Assembly (NCBI RefSeq): GCF_030316845.1
Contig: NZ_JASZYS010000002.1
Span: 558,001-622,000 of the forward strand
Direction of reading: 5' to 3'
Origin: Variovorax davisae
GTDB taxonomy: Bacteria > Pseudomonadota > Gammaproteobacteria > Burkholderiales > Burkholderiaceae_C
DNA: 64,000 nucleotides
Made by a program: the position numbers and the translations under genes. Under the pieces are notes generated by a model that was not told where the DNA came from, ran no database searches, and saw nothing but the letters and a program-made list of their open reading frames with translations. Positions 57,096 through 64,000 of the stretch are shown in pieces (within the stretch, counting starts at the first letter, position 1; each line of letters starts with the position of its first letter).

Positions 57096-58193
57096 ATGTA
57101 TAAAAACCTCGCAGCCGCGCTCGCGGCCGCTTGTTGCTTTCTTCCAGCTTTTTCCCAACCTGCGCCGAAGGCCGATCCGCTGAAGATCGGCTTCGTCTAT
57201 GTCGCCCCCGTCACCGATGCCGGCTGGGTGCGCCAGCACGAAAACGGACGCAAGACCGTCGAGGCCGCACTGGCCGGCAAGGTCAAGACCACCTACGTCG
57301 AGAACGTGGCCGAGGGCGCCGATGCCGAGCGCGTGATCCGCGACCTGGCGCAGCAGGGCAACAAGCTGATCTTCACGTCGAGCTTCGGCTACATGGAGCC
57401 GACCTTGAAGGTGGCGCGCGACTTTCCGGACGTGAAGTTCGAGTCGATCACCGGCTACAAGACGGCGCCCAACGTCGCGACCGCCAATGCGCGCTACTAC
57501 GAAGGCCGCTACCTCGCGGGTGTCGCGGCCGGCCGCATGACAAAGACCCACGTCGCGGGCTACGTGGCGGGCTTCCCGATCCCCGAGGTGCTGCAGGGCA
57601 TCAACGCCTTCACGCTGGGCATGCGTTCGGTCGACCCGCAGGCGCGGGTCAAGGTGGTGTGGCTGGACGTCTGGTTCGACCCGCCGAAGGAGCGCGAGGC
57701 GGCCATGGCGCTGTTCAACCAGGACGTCGATGTGATCGCCTTCCACACCGGCTCGACCGCCGTGATGGCGGCGGCGCAGGAGCGCGGCAAGCTGGCCGTC
57801 GCCTACCACTCCGACATGCGCAAGGTCGCGCCGGATGCCCAGGTCGTCGCGGTCACGCACCAGTGGGGCGACTACTACACGCAGCGCGCCCGAGCCGTGC
57901 TCGACGGCAGCTGGAAAAGCGGCAACGTCTGGGGTGGCGTCAAGGAGGGCATGATCCGGGTCGGTGATTTCGGCTCCAAGGTGCCCAAGGCCGTGCAGGA
58001 CGAAGTGATGGCGCGCCAGCAGGACATCGCCACCGGCAGGCTGAAGCCCTTCCAGGCCGTGGCGGCCGACGTGCGCGACAACGAGGGCCGGGTCGTGATC
58101 GCCAAGGGGCAGGGCCTGGACGACGAGCAGGTCCTCCACATGAACTGGCTGGCCGAGGGCGTGCAGGGGCGCGTCGCACGCAAGGCGCCCTGA
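57096..58193 (+). CDS. Second BMP-family purine/nucleoside-binding protein (orphan paralogue)
   Basis: A 365-residue receptor clearly homologous to the BMP protein at 50031 (shared AYVAP/AYVGP strand, NKLIF-SFGYMEP-LKVA, GYKTA, IPEVL, NWG-type WGGVKEG). It has a signal peptide ending AFSQP and, unlike its paralogue, no Ala/Pro linker and no clean lipobox. No ATPase or permease follows, so it probably feeds the importer at 46395 or a distant one. It starts 14 bases after a leader hairpin. Confidence 0.9.
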   Translation: MYKNLAAALAAACCFLPAFSQPAPKADPLKIGFVYVAPVTDAGWVRQHENGRKTVEAALAGKVKTTYVENVAEGADAERVIRDLAQQGNKLIFTSSFGYMEPTLKVARDFPDVKFESITGYKTAPNVATANARYYEGRYLAGVAAGRMTKTHVAGYVAGFPIPEVLQGINAFTLGMRSVDPQARVKVVWLDVWFDPPKEREAAMALFNQDVDVIAFHTGSTAVMAAAQERGKLAVAYHSDMRKVAPDAQVVAVTHQWGDYYTQRARAVLDGSWKSGNVWGGVKEGMIRVGDFGSKVPKAVQDEVMARQQDIATGRLKPFQAVAADVRDNEGRVVIAKGQGLDDEQVLHMNWLAEGVQGRVARKAP

Positions 58194-58274
58194 GCCGCGG
58201 CGCGGCAGCCGGGCTCTCGCTTTCGGAGCTTTCTCATAGGCGCGCGAGAGCGAATTCGATTCAATCCGGATCTG

Positions 58275-58321
58275 GCGGAGGGAAGCGAGGCCACTGTGGC
58301 CCCGTCCCTCCGCTTTCATTT
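58275..58321 (+). terminator. Hairpin and T-rich tail between BMP and pilin genes
   Basis: GCGGAGGGA (58275-58283) pairs perfectly with TCCCTCCGC (58305-58313), with an inner GGCCAC/GTGGCC stem, and TTTCATTTT follows. A second stem, GCTCTCGC/GCGAGAGC (58213-58251), lies just before. It probably ends the BMP transcript before the pilus operon; the rest of the 155-base gap shows no obvious feature. Confidence 0.6.
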
Positions 58322-58348
58322 TCCAGACGAATCGACTGTTTCCGCACC

Positions 58349-58906
58349 ATGAAGAAAACGACCCCCCAGTTCCTCGCCGCTCTCGCCGTTGCCGGCACGG
58401 CCCTCGTTTCACAACTCGCATCGGCCGCCGACAACGGGGATGGCACCATCACCTTCAAGGGCAACATCACGGCCCAGACCTGCACGATCAATGGCAATGG
58501 CTCCGGCGCCAAGGACTTCACGGTGACGCTGCCGACCGTGGCCGTCACCACCTTGTCGACCGCCGGCCAGACCGCGGGCCGCACGCCCTTCACCATCGCA
58601 CTCACGAACTGCACGCCCGACAGCGGCAACGCGCGCGCCTACTTCGAACCCGGCGTCACCACCGACGGCGTCACCGGCAACCTGAAGCTGGACGCGGGCG
58701 GGGCAACCAACGTGCAGATCGGCCTGCTGAACGGCGACCTCACCGAGATCAAGGCCGGCTTCGCCGAGGCTTCGCAGAATTCGAAGTCGGCGCCGATCAG
58801 CGCCGGCTCGGCCACCCTGCCGTATTTCGCGCAATACGTGTCGACCGGCACGGCCACCGCCGGCGCCGCCGACTCGAGCGTGATGTACACCATCGTCTAT
58901 CAGTGA
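58349..58906 (+). CDS. Type 1-like fimbrial subunit (major pilin)
   Basis: A 185-residue exported pilin with signal peptide ending ASAAD. The Cys pair (QTCTI and NCTPD) should form the pilin disulfide. The terminal strand ends YTIVYQ, with the penultimate Tyr used for chaperone recognition. It heads a cluster with chaperone, usher and tip protein and is probably the main shaft subunit, secreted via the usher. Confidence 0.9.
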   Translation: MKKTTPQFLAALAVAGTALVSQLASAADNGDGTITFKGNITAQTCTINGNGSGAKDFTVTLPTVAVTTLSTAGQTAGRTPFTIALTNCTPDSGNARAYFEPGVTTDGVTGNLKLDAGGATNVQIGLLNGDLTEIKAGFAEASQNSKSAPISAGSATLPYFAQYVSTGTATAGAADSSVMYTIVYQ

Positions 58907-58921
58907 TCTGCGGCCATGCGT

Positions 58922-58939
58922 GGCGCCCTGACGGGCGCC
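58922..58939 (+). promoter_or_regulatory. Stable hairpin between pilin and chaperone
   Basis: GGCGCCC-TGAC-GGGCGCC is a perfect seven-base stem with a four-base loop, 15 bases after the pilin stop, without a T tract. In other pilus operons such hairpins protect the pilin mRNA and limit read-through, giving more shaft subunit than chaperone. Confidence 0.5.
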
Positions 58940-59043
58940 GCGCATCGGCGCAGCCTTGGCGGGGCGGCGGGCATGCCCATGGCCGACCCCGCTTCCCTGC
59001 TCCCTTTCTCCCGCGGCTCGGCGCTGGCCGATCCGCCTTCCTC

Positions 59044-59793
59044 ATGAAACGAACGATCAAGACCGCATGGGCCGGCGGCGTGCTGGCGCTCGCCTGCGCC
59101 TGCGCCCTGCAGGCGCAGGCGTCCGTCGTCATCGCGGCCACGCGGATCATCTACCAGGCCAAGGATCGCGAGACCACGGTCAAGCTCGGCAACGAAGGCC
59201 AAGCGCCGGCGCTGACGCAGGCCTGGATCGACAAGGGCGACCCCAAGGCCAGCCCTTCCTCCATCGACGTCCCCTTCGCCGTGGCGCCGCCGGTGGCGCG
59301 CATCGATCCCGGCAAGGCGCAGACCTTGCGCATCCTCCACACCGGCGAGGCGCTGCCGCAGGACCGGGAGTCCGTGTTCTGGCTCAACGTGCTCGAAGTC
59401 CCGCCGAAGCCCGGCGCCGAGGACAGCGAGGTCAACAAGCTGCAGATGGCTTTTCGCTCCCGCATCAAGTTGTTCTTCCGGCCCGCGGGGCTGCAGGGCC
59501 TGGCGAACGACGCGCCGGCGCAGGTCCGCTGGCGCCGGGTGGAAACCGGCTCGCGGGTGGCGCTCGAAGGGCGCAACCCCACGCCCTACCACGTCTCGTT
59601 CGCTTCGCTGGAGCTGGTGGGCGGAGGCCAGACCGCCCGCTTCGACGACGGCGAGATGATCGCTCCGGGCCAGACGATGGTGTTCCCGCTCACCGGCGAC
59701 GCACCCCGGGGTGCGGATGCCAAGGTCCGCTATCACGCCGTCAACGACCACGGCGGTGCCACCCGGGGCGAGGCGCCCCTGGCTGCCCCCTAG
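59044..59793 (+). CDS. Periplasmic pilus chaperone (PapD family)
   Basis: A 249-residue two-Ig-domain chaperone with a signal peptide ending AQASV. The family pattern is visible: ATRIIYQAKDRETTVKLGN, then PVARIDPGKAQTLRI and NVLEVPPK with the FRSRIKLFFRP strand. It holds pilin subunits and hands them to the usher. It begins 137 bases after the pilin. Confidence 0.9.
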   Translation: MKRTIKTAWAGGVLALACACALQAQASVVIAATRIIYQAKDRETTVKLGNEGQAPALTQAWIDKGDPKASPSSIDVPFAVAPPVARIDPGKAQTLRILHTGEALPQDRESVFWLNVLEVPPKPGAEDSEVNKLQMAFRSRIKLFFRPAGLQGLANDAPAQVRWRRVETGSRVALEGRNPTPYHVSFASLELVGGGQTARFDDGEMIAPGQTMVFPLTGDAPRGADAKVRYHAVNDHGGATRGEAPLAAP

Positions 59794-59915
59794 GTCGACG
59801 CCAGCCTGCGCCGGGCCCGGAGGCCCCGCGCGCCCAACACCCGAAGCAGCACCGCCTTTGGAATGCCGCGCATGCCGGCAGGGCGGCGCCTTGTCCTCGT
59901 TCGCCCCTTCCATCG

Positions 59916-62477
59916 ATGCAGAAGAAGAATCCACATCCCACTTCCTTGTTCCGCTTGCGTCCCACCAGCGCGCTGGTGCTGGGGCTGTTCGCCGGCGCCT
60001 GCGCGGCCGCGGACCCGGCCGTGCAACGGGTGGCCCAGGTCGAGTTCAGCGATTTGTTTCTGCAGCAGCCGGGCGGTGCCCGGATCGACTTCACCCGTTT
60101 CAACAAGGGCAACGCGGCACTGGCCGGCACGCACCGCGCCGACCTCTACGTCAACCAGAGCTGGCTCGGCCGCGGGGAAGTGGTGCTGCGGCCGGTCGGC
60201 GCGGACGGCAGCGATGTGCAGCCGTGCTTCGACCGCGCGATGCTGGAGCGCATCGGCGTCGACCTGGGCAAGCTCGGGGCCGGTGCCCAGGGGCGCCTGG
60301 AAGCCGGCGCCGAGGCGTGCGCGACCCTGCCCGAACTGATCGAGGCCGCCACCGCGGTTTTCGACAACGGCGAACAGCGGCTCGACCTGACCGTGCCGCA
60401 GATCGCGCTGTCGCGCCGGGCGCGCGGCTACGTCGACCCGAAGTACTGGGACGACGGCGTGACCGCCGCCCGCCTGCAATACAACGCCAGCACCTACCGC
60501 GCCGAGTCGCAGGGGCTCGCATCGACGCGCGGCTACGTGGGACTGAACGGCGGCGTCAACCTGGGCGCGTGGCGTTTTCGCCATGACGGCAACCTGAGCA
60601 GCGGCGACCACGCCGGCACGCGCTACCAGAGCGTGCAGACCCATGTCCAGCGCGGCATCACCTCGATCAGGAGCCAACTGGTGCTGGGCGAGGCCTTTAC
60701 CGATGGCCGGCTGTTCGACAGCGTGGGCTTTCGCGGCATCCAGCTGGCGAGCGACGACCGGATGTATCCCGAATCGCAGCGCGGCTACGCGCCGGTCGTG
60801 CGCGGCATCGCCAACAGCAACGCGCGCGTGCAGGTGCGCCAGGGCGGCAACATCCTCTACGAAACGACGGTCGCGGCCGGCGCCTTCGAGATCGACGACC
60901 TCTATCCGACCGGCTACGGCGGCGACCTCGAGGTCGTGGTGACCGAGGCCGATGGGCGCGTTCACACCTCCAGGGTGCCCTACGCGGCCGCCGTGAACGC
61001 GCTGCGCCCGGGCGTGACGCGCTACAGCCTGACCGCGGGCCAGTACCGCAACCCCAGCGTGCAGCGCACGCCGGCGATGCTCCAGGCCACCGTGCAGCAC
61101 GGCTTCACCAACCTGCTGACGGGCTACGGCGGGCTGACGGTGGCCCAGGGCTATTCGGCCGGCCTGGCCGGCCTCGCGCTGAACACCGACTACGGGGCTG
61201 TCGGCTTCGACATCACCCAGGCCGGCACGCGTCTGCAGAACCAGCCCGACCGCAACGGACACAGCGCGCGACTGAGCTACAGCAAGCTGGTCGCACCGAC
61301 CCAGACCCACCTGACGGTGGCCGCCTACCGCTATTCCAGCCGTGGCTATCTCAGCCTGGCCGACGCCATGGCGCTGCGTGACCTGGAAGGCCGCGAGCCG
61401 GGCCTGGCCGGGAGGGACAGCCAGCGCGGCCGGCTCCAGCTGATCCTGAACCAGGGGCTGCCGGAGGGCTACGGCTCGTTCTTCGTCTCCGCCTCGAGCC
61501 AGAACTACTGGAACCGCAGCGGCAGCGATACCCAGTTCCAGTTGGGCTACAGCAACCGCTACAAGCGGCTCAACTACGGCGTCTCCGCCGTCCGGCAATA
61601 CGATCCGCTGGCCAGCCGGTGGGACAACCGCCTGATGGTGAATTTCAGCGTGCCGCTGGGCAAGGGGCCGCAGGCGCCGTCCGCGATGACCAGCCTGCAG
61701 CGCGAGCCCAACGGCGCCCACGGCGTGCAGCAGGTCGTGACCGGTGCGCTGGGCGAGGACAACGCCTTTACCTACGGGCTGAACGCTGGCCACAGCGGCG
61801 GCGCTGACGGCAGCGCGACCAGTTTCGGCGCCAACGCGGCGTATGCCTCGCCGCTGGCCACCTTCACCGGCAGCGCGGGCCGAAGCAGCAACTACACCCA
61901 GGTCGGCGCCGGCGTCTCGGGCGGCGTGGTGGCCTACGCGGGCGGCGTCGCCTTCACGCCGACCGTGGGCGACACCCTCGCGATCGTCCGGGCCAAGGAC
62001 GCGAGCGGCGCCCGCGTCACCGGCGGCAGCGGCCTGCGGGTGGACCCGTGGGGCCATGCCGTCGTGTCGAACCTGACGCCGTTCGCGAGCAACCAGATCG
62101 AGATCGATCCCAAGGGCCTGCCGATCAACGTGGAACTCGAGGCCACCGAGCAGCGCGTGGCACCGACGGCGGGCGCGATGCTGGTCGTGCAGTTCGTCAC
62201 CGACAACGCCGGGCGGGCCGCCTTCCTGCGCGTCGATGCCGGCGATGGCGCGCCGCTGCCTTTCGGCGCCGAGGTCTTCGACGCCGAGGGCCACAACGTC
62301 GGAACGGTGGCCCAGGCGGGCCGGATCATCGCGCGCGGCCTGAAGAGCGACCGCGGCACGCTCACGGTCCGGTGGGGCCAGGACGCCGCCTCGTCGTGCC
62401 GGCTCGACTATGCCTTGCCCCCCGGCGATGCCGCCCGCCCCGGGTCCTATCCGGCCGTGGACGCCGCCTGCCGATGA
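59916..62477 (+). CDS. Outer-membrane usher (FimD/PapC family)
   Basis: An 853-residue usher. After a signal peptide (ending ACAAAD) the N-terminal domain and a long beta-barrel with a plug follow. The C-terminal Cys pair is CRLDY and a final DAACR. RGYAPVVRGIA and YEIDDLYPTGYGG-like signatures (FEIDDLYPTGYGGDLEV) are typical. The start at 59916 has no good ribosome site and lies 122 bases after the chaperone, so it may be slightly wrong. Confidence 0.88.
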   Translation: MQKKNPHPTSLFRLRPTSALVLGLFAGACAAADPAVQRVAQVEFSDLFLQQPGGARIDFTRFNKGNAALAGTHRADLYVNQSWLGRGEVVLRPVGADGSDVQPCFDRAMLERIGVDLGKLGAGAQGRLEAGAEACATLPELIEAATAVFDNGEQRLDLTVPQIALSRRARGYVDPKYWDDGVTAARLQYNASTYRAESQGLASTRGYVGLNGGVNLGAWRFRHDGNLSSGDHAGTRYQSVQTHVQRGITSIRSQLVLGEAFTDGRLFDSVGFRGIQLASDDRMYPESQRGYAPVVRGIANSNARVQVRQGGNILYETTVAAGAFEIDDLYPTGYGGDLEVVVTEADGRVHTSRVPYAAAVNALRPGVTRYSLTAGQYRNPSVQRTPAMLQATVQHGFTNLLTGYGGLTVAQGYSAGLAGLALNTDYGAVGFDITQAGTRLQNQPDRNGHSARLSYSKLVAPTQTHLTVAAYRYSSRGYLSLADAMALRDLEGREPGLAGRDSQRGRLQLILNQGLPEGYGSFFVSASSQNYWNRSGSDTQFQLGYSNRYKRLNYGVSAVRQYDPLASRWDNRLMVNFSVPLGKGPQAPSAMTSLQREPNGAHGVQQVVTGALGEDNAFTYGLNAGHSGGADGSATSFGANAAYASPLATFTGSAGRSSNYTQVGAGVSGGVVAYAGGVAFTPTVGDTLAIVRAKDASGARVTGGSGLRVDPWGHAVVSNLTPFASNQIEIDPKGLPINVELEATEQRVAPTAGAMLVVQFVTDNAGRAAFLRVDAGDGAPLPFGAEVFDAEGHNVGTVAQAGRIIARGLKSDRGTLTVRWGQDAASSCRLDYALPPGDAARPGSYPAVDAACR

Positions 62478-62503
62478 ACCTGTGTATGACGGAGAGAACC
62501 GCA

Positions 62504-63535
62504 ATGAAATTTCTTGGACGAATCGGCGTGATGGGCATGCTGGTGGGACTGGGACTGATCGTCCTGTCGTCCGGCGCGCAGGCGACGACGACCTGCACCG
62601 GAACGGCGCGGACAGTGACCGTGCCCATGCCCGCCTCGGTCGCGGTGCCGCGCGATGCCGCCGTGGGGACCTTGCTGGGCGGCTGGGCGGCGACCGTGGC
62701 CGAGCCCAACTGGTGGACCTGCTCCTCGAATGTGCAGGAGCCCATCGGCGCGGCATTCAGGACTCTGGTGGCGGGTGCATCGGGCGTGACGATCGTCGAC
62801 AACGGCGCGACCTATCCGGTGTACGACACCAACCTGCCCGGCGTCGGCATCGCCATGGGTGCCAAGGTCTATTCCAATGGCTGCGGCTGGCAGGCCGCCT
62901 GGGTGCCGGTGACCGGCTCCCGGCAGACGGGCCAGCTGTGCAACTCCACCGAACTCAGGCCGAATGGCGGCCAGTTGCGCGCGGTGCTGGTGAAAACCGG
63001 ACCGATCGTTTCCGGCGTGGTCGGCCCCGCGTCGGTGGCCGAGGCGCAATCCTTTGCCAACGGGGCCTATGACACCTCCATGATCGTCACCCTCACCACC
63101 GCCGCGACCCAGGTCACGGTGCTGAGTTGCCAGACGCCGGATGTGCTCGTGACGATGCCGCCGAGCAAGACTTCCGACTTCGGCGGGCCGGGCTCGGCCA
63201 CGGCTTCGAAGACCTTCGCGATCGGCCTGAACAACTGCCCGGCCGGACTGGGCATGATCAAGTACCAGGTCGATGCCGTGACCGCCATCGTCAACAGCGC
63301 GAACAGCGTGGTGGCGCTGGACGGCACGTCCACCGCCACCGGCGTCGGCCTGCAGCTGCTCGATGGCGCCGGCAACGTGTTCCCCCTGGGGACGCCCAGG
63401 ACCCTGAGCGGCTACAACGCCGCCACCGGCGGCGACTACACGATCCCGCTGCGGGCGCGCTACTACCAGACCGGCCCGCAGGTGGGGGCCGGGTCGGCCA
63501 ACACCGGCATGACCTTCACGATGAGCTACCTGTGA
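62504..63535 (+). CDS. Two-domain fimbrial tip protein (putative adhesin)
   Basis: A 343-residue exported protein. The signal peptide ends SGAQAT; GGAG lies nine bases before ATG 62504 (an earlier ATG at 62474 overlaps the usher stop). An N-terminal receptor-like domain of about 170 residues holds several Cys (TTCTGT, WTCSS, NGCGW, QLCN). A pilin-like domain follows, with Cys pair LSCQT and NNCPA and a final FTMSYL strand. Such layout fits an adhesin at the pilus tip. Its target is unknown. Confidence 0.82.
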   Translation: MKFLGRIGVMGMLVGLGLIVLSSGAQATTTCTGTARTVTVPMPASVAVPRDAAVGTLLGGWAATVAEPNWWTCSSNVQEPIGAAFRTLVAGASGVTIVDNGATYPVYDTNLPGVGIAMGAKVYSNGCGWQAAWVPVTGSRQTGQLCNSTELRPNGGQLRAVLVKTGPIVSGVVGPASVAEAQSFANGAYDTSMIVTLTTAATQVTVLSCQTPDVLVTMPPSKTSDFGGPGSATASKTFAIGLNNCPAGLGMIKYQVDAVTAIVNSANSVVALDGTSTATGVGLQLLDGAGNVFPLGTPRTLSGYNAATGGDYTIPLRARYYQTGPQVGAGSANTGMTFTMSYL

Positions 63536-63561
63536 GCCTGCGCCCTGGCGCCCGCGAACCC

Positions 63562-64000
63562 TCAGTCCACGAAGCCCCGGGGCCGGTGAAAGTACGCGGC
63601 CTCGGGGGCGATGCCCTTGACCCGCACCGCAGGCTGGCCCGCATAGACCGCGAATTCCTCGTCGTGGGCCTTGTTGAGCACCGAGCCCGCCGCCAGCACC
63701 GAGCGGTCGGGCAGGGCGGCGCCGCCGAGCACGATCACCCGCGTGCCGACCAGGCAGTAGGCGCCGATGCGGATCGGCTGGCAGTCCTGGCGGCCGTCCA
63801 CCACTTGGATGCCGTGGGTGATGAGCTGCGAGTGGTAGCCGGCGAGGGTCGTGAAGGCCCCGATCTCGACCTTGTCGGTGCAGTCGATGATGTGCTGCTT
63901 GGTGATCGCGGCGTGCGCGCCGAGCACCAGGGCCGGATCGCGCCCGGGCCGGTGGCCGAAGTGCCCGCCACCGAGCGGGTGGCCGGTGATCCAGTTGGCG
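63562..64000 (-). CDS. Hexapeptide-repeat acyltransferase, C-terminal part (5' end outside window)
   Basis: The frame is open to the right edge (codon phase at 63999) and ends at 63562, giving about 146 residues. The pattern of short repeats (ITKQHIIDC, IGAFTTLAG, PIRIGAYCLVGTRVIVLGGAAL, AAGSVLNK) is that of left-handed beta-helix acyltransferases such as WbbJ or MaT. The YAGQPAVRVKGI end is typical. It may modify surface sugars, but neighbours are outside the window. Confidence 0.75.
   Translation of the reverse strand, partial: ANWITGHPLGGGHFGHRPGRDPALVLGAHAAITKQHIIDCTDKVEIGAFTTLAGYHSQLITHGIQVVDGRQDCQPIRIGAYCLVGTRVIVLGGAALPDRSVLAAGSVLNKAHDEEFAVYAGQPAVRVKGIAPEAAYFHRPRGFVD

Overview
The window is very GC-rich, almost fully coding (no gap over 300 bases) and reads as chromosome of an aerobic betaproteobacterium. 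The gene repertoire points to Burkholderiales, probably Comamonadaceae and Variovorax-like: Bug and TRAP solute receptors, large fused aerobic indolepyruvate oxidoreductase, DenD/IlvD sugar-acid genes, BMP-type purine ABC transporter and a multi-hairpin intergenic repeat. No tRNA, rRNA, CRISPR, insertion sequence or prophage was seen. Taxonomy is inference from gene content only.

Layout. 1-4542: end of a PuuD urate hydroxylase, a glycerate kinase, a PAP2 membrane protein, an acyl carrier protein with its ketoacyl synthase, and a lipoprotein. 4654-12824: sugar-acid catabolism (IlvD/Edd dehydratase, DenD-like dehydrogenase, GntR regulator) divergent from a four-gene sugar-type ABC importer. 12838-14968: AraC regulator divergent from a fosmidomycin-resistance-like MFS pump. 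14987-19889: a two-gene unit encoding a 1185-residue protein with both a complete subtilisin domain and a thermolysin-like zinc protease domain, plus a ComEC-type metallo-beta-lactamase-fold hydrolase; this is the best candidate for an undescribed system. 20041-29920: nucleoside deaminase, DUF3016 protein, thioesterase, M20 amidohydrolase, a complete peptide-type ABC importer ending in a phosphoribosyltransferase, and a nucleoside hydrolase. 29953-38812: TRAP transporter (in line with the nucleoside hydrolase), Bug receptor, indolepyruvate oxidoreductase, LysR. 38877-39729: TIGR04325 methyltransferase with a possible leader peptide. 39893-53312: purine uptake and breakdown (XdhA, XdhB, LysR, NCS2 permease, BMP-type ABC importer, Rieske oxygenase, adenine deaminase-like enzyme). 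53270-58193: MFS, LysR, ThrE-type exporter, and a second BMP receptor behind a large leader hairpin. 58349-63535: a minimal chaperone-usher pilus. 63562-64000: start of a hexapeptide acyltransferase entering from the right.

How it fits together. The recurring theme is purine and nucleoside use. BMP, NCS2 and possibly TRAP systems would import bases or nucleosides. Nucleoside hydrolase, the deaminases, the phosphoribosyltransferase, xanthine dehydrogenase and PuuD would release, deaminate, salvage or oxidise them to urate. A glycerate kinase stands at the end of the glyoxylate branch to which urate carbon flows. XdhC, the Mo-cofactor insertion factor, is not in the window.
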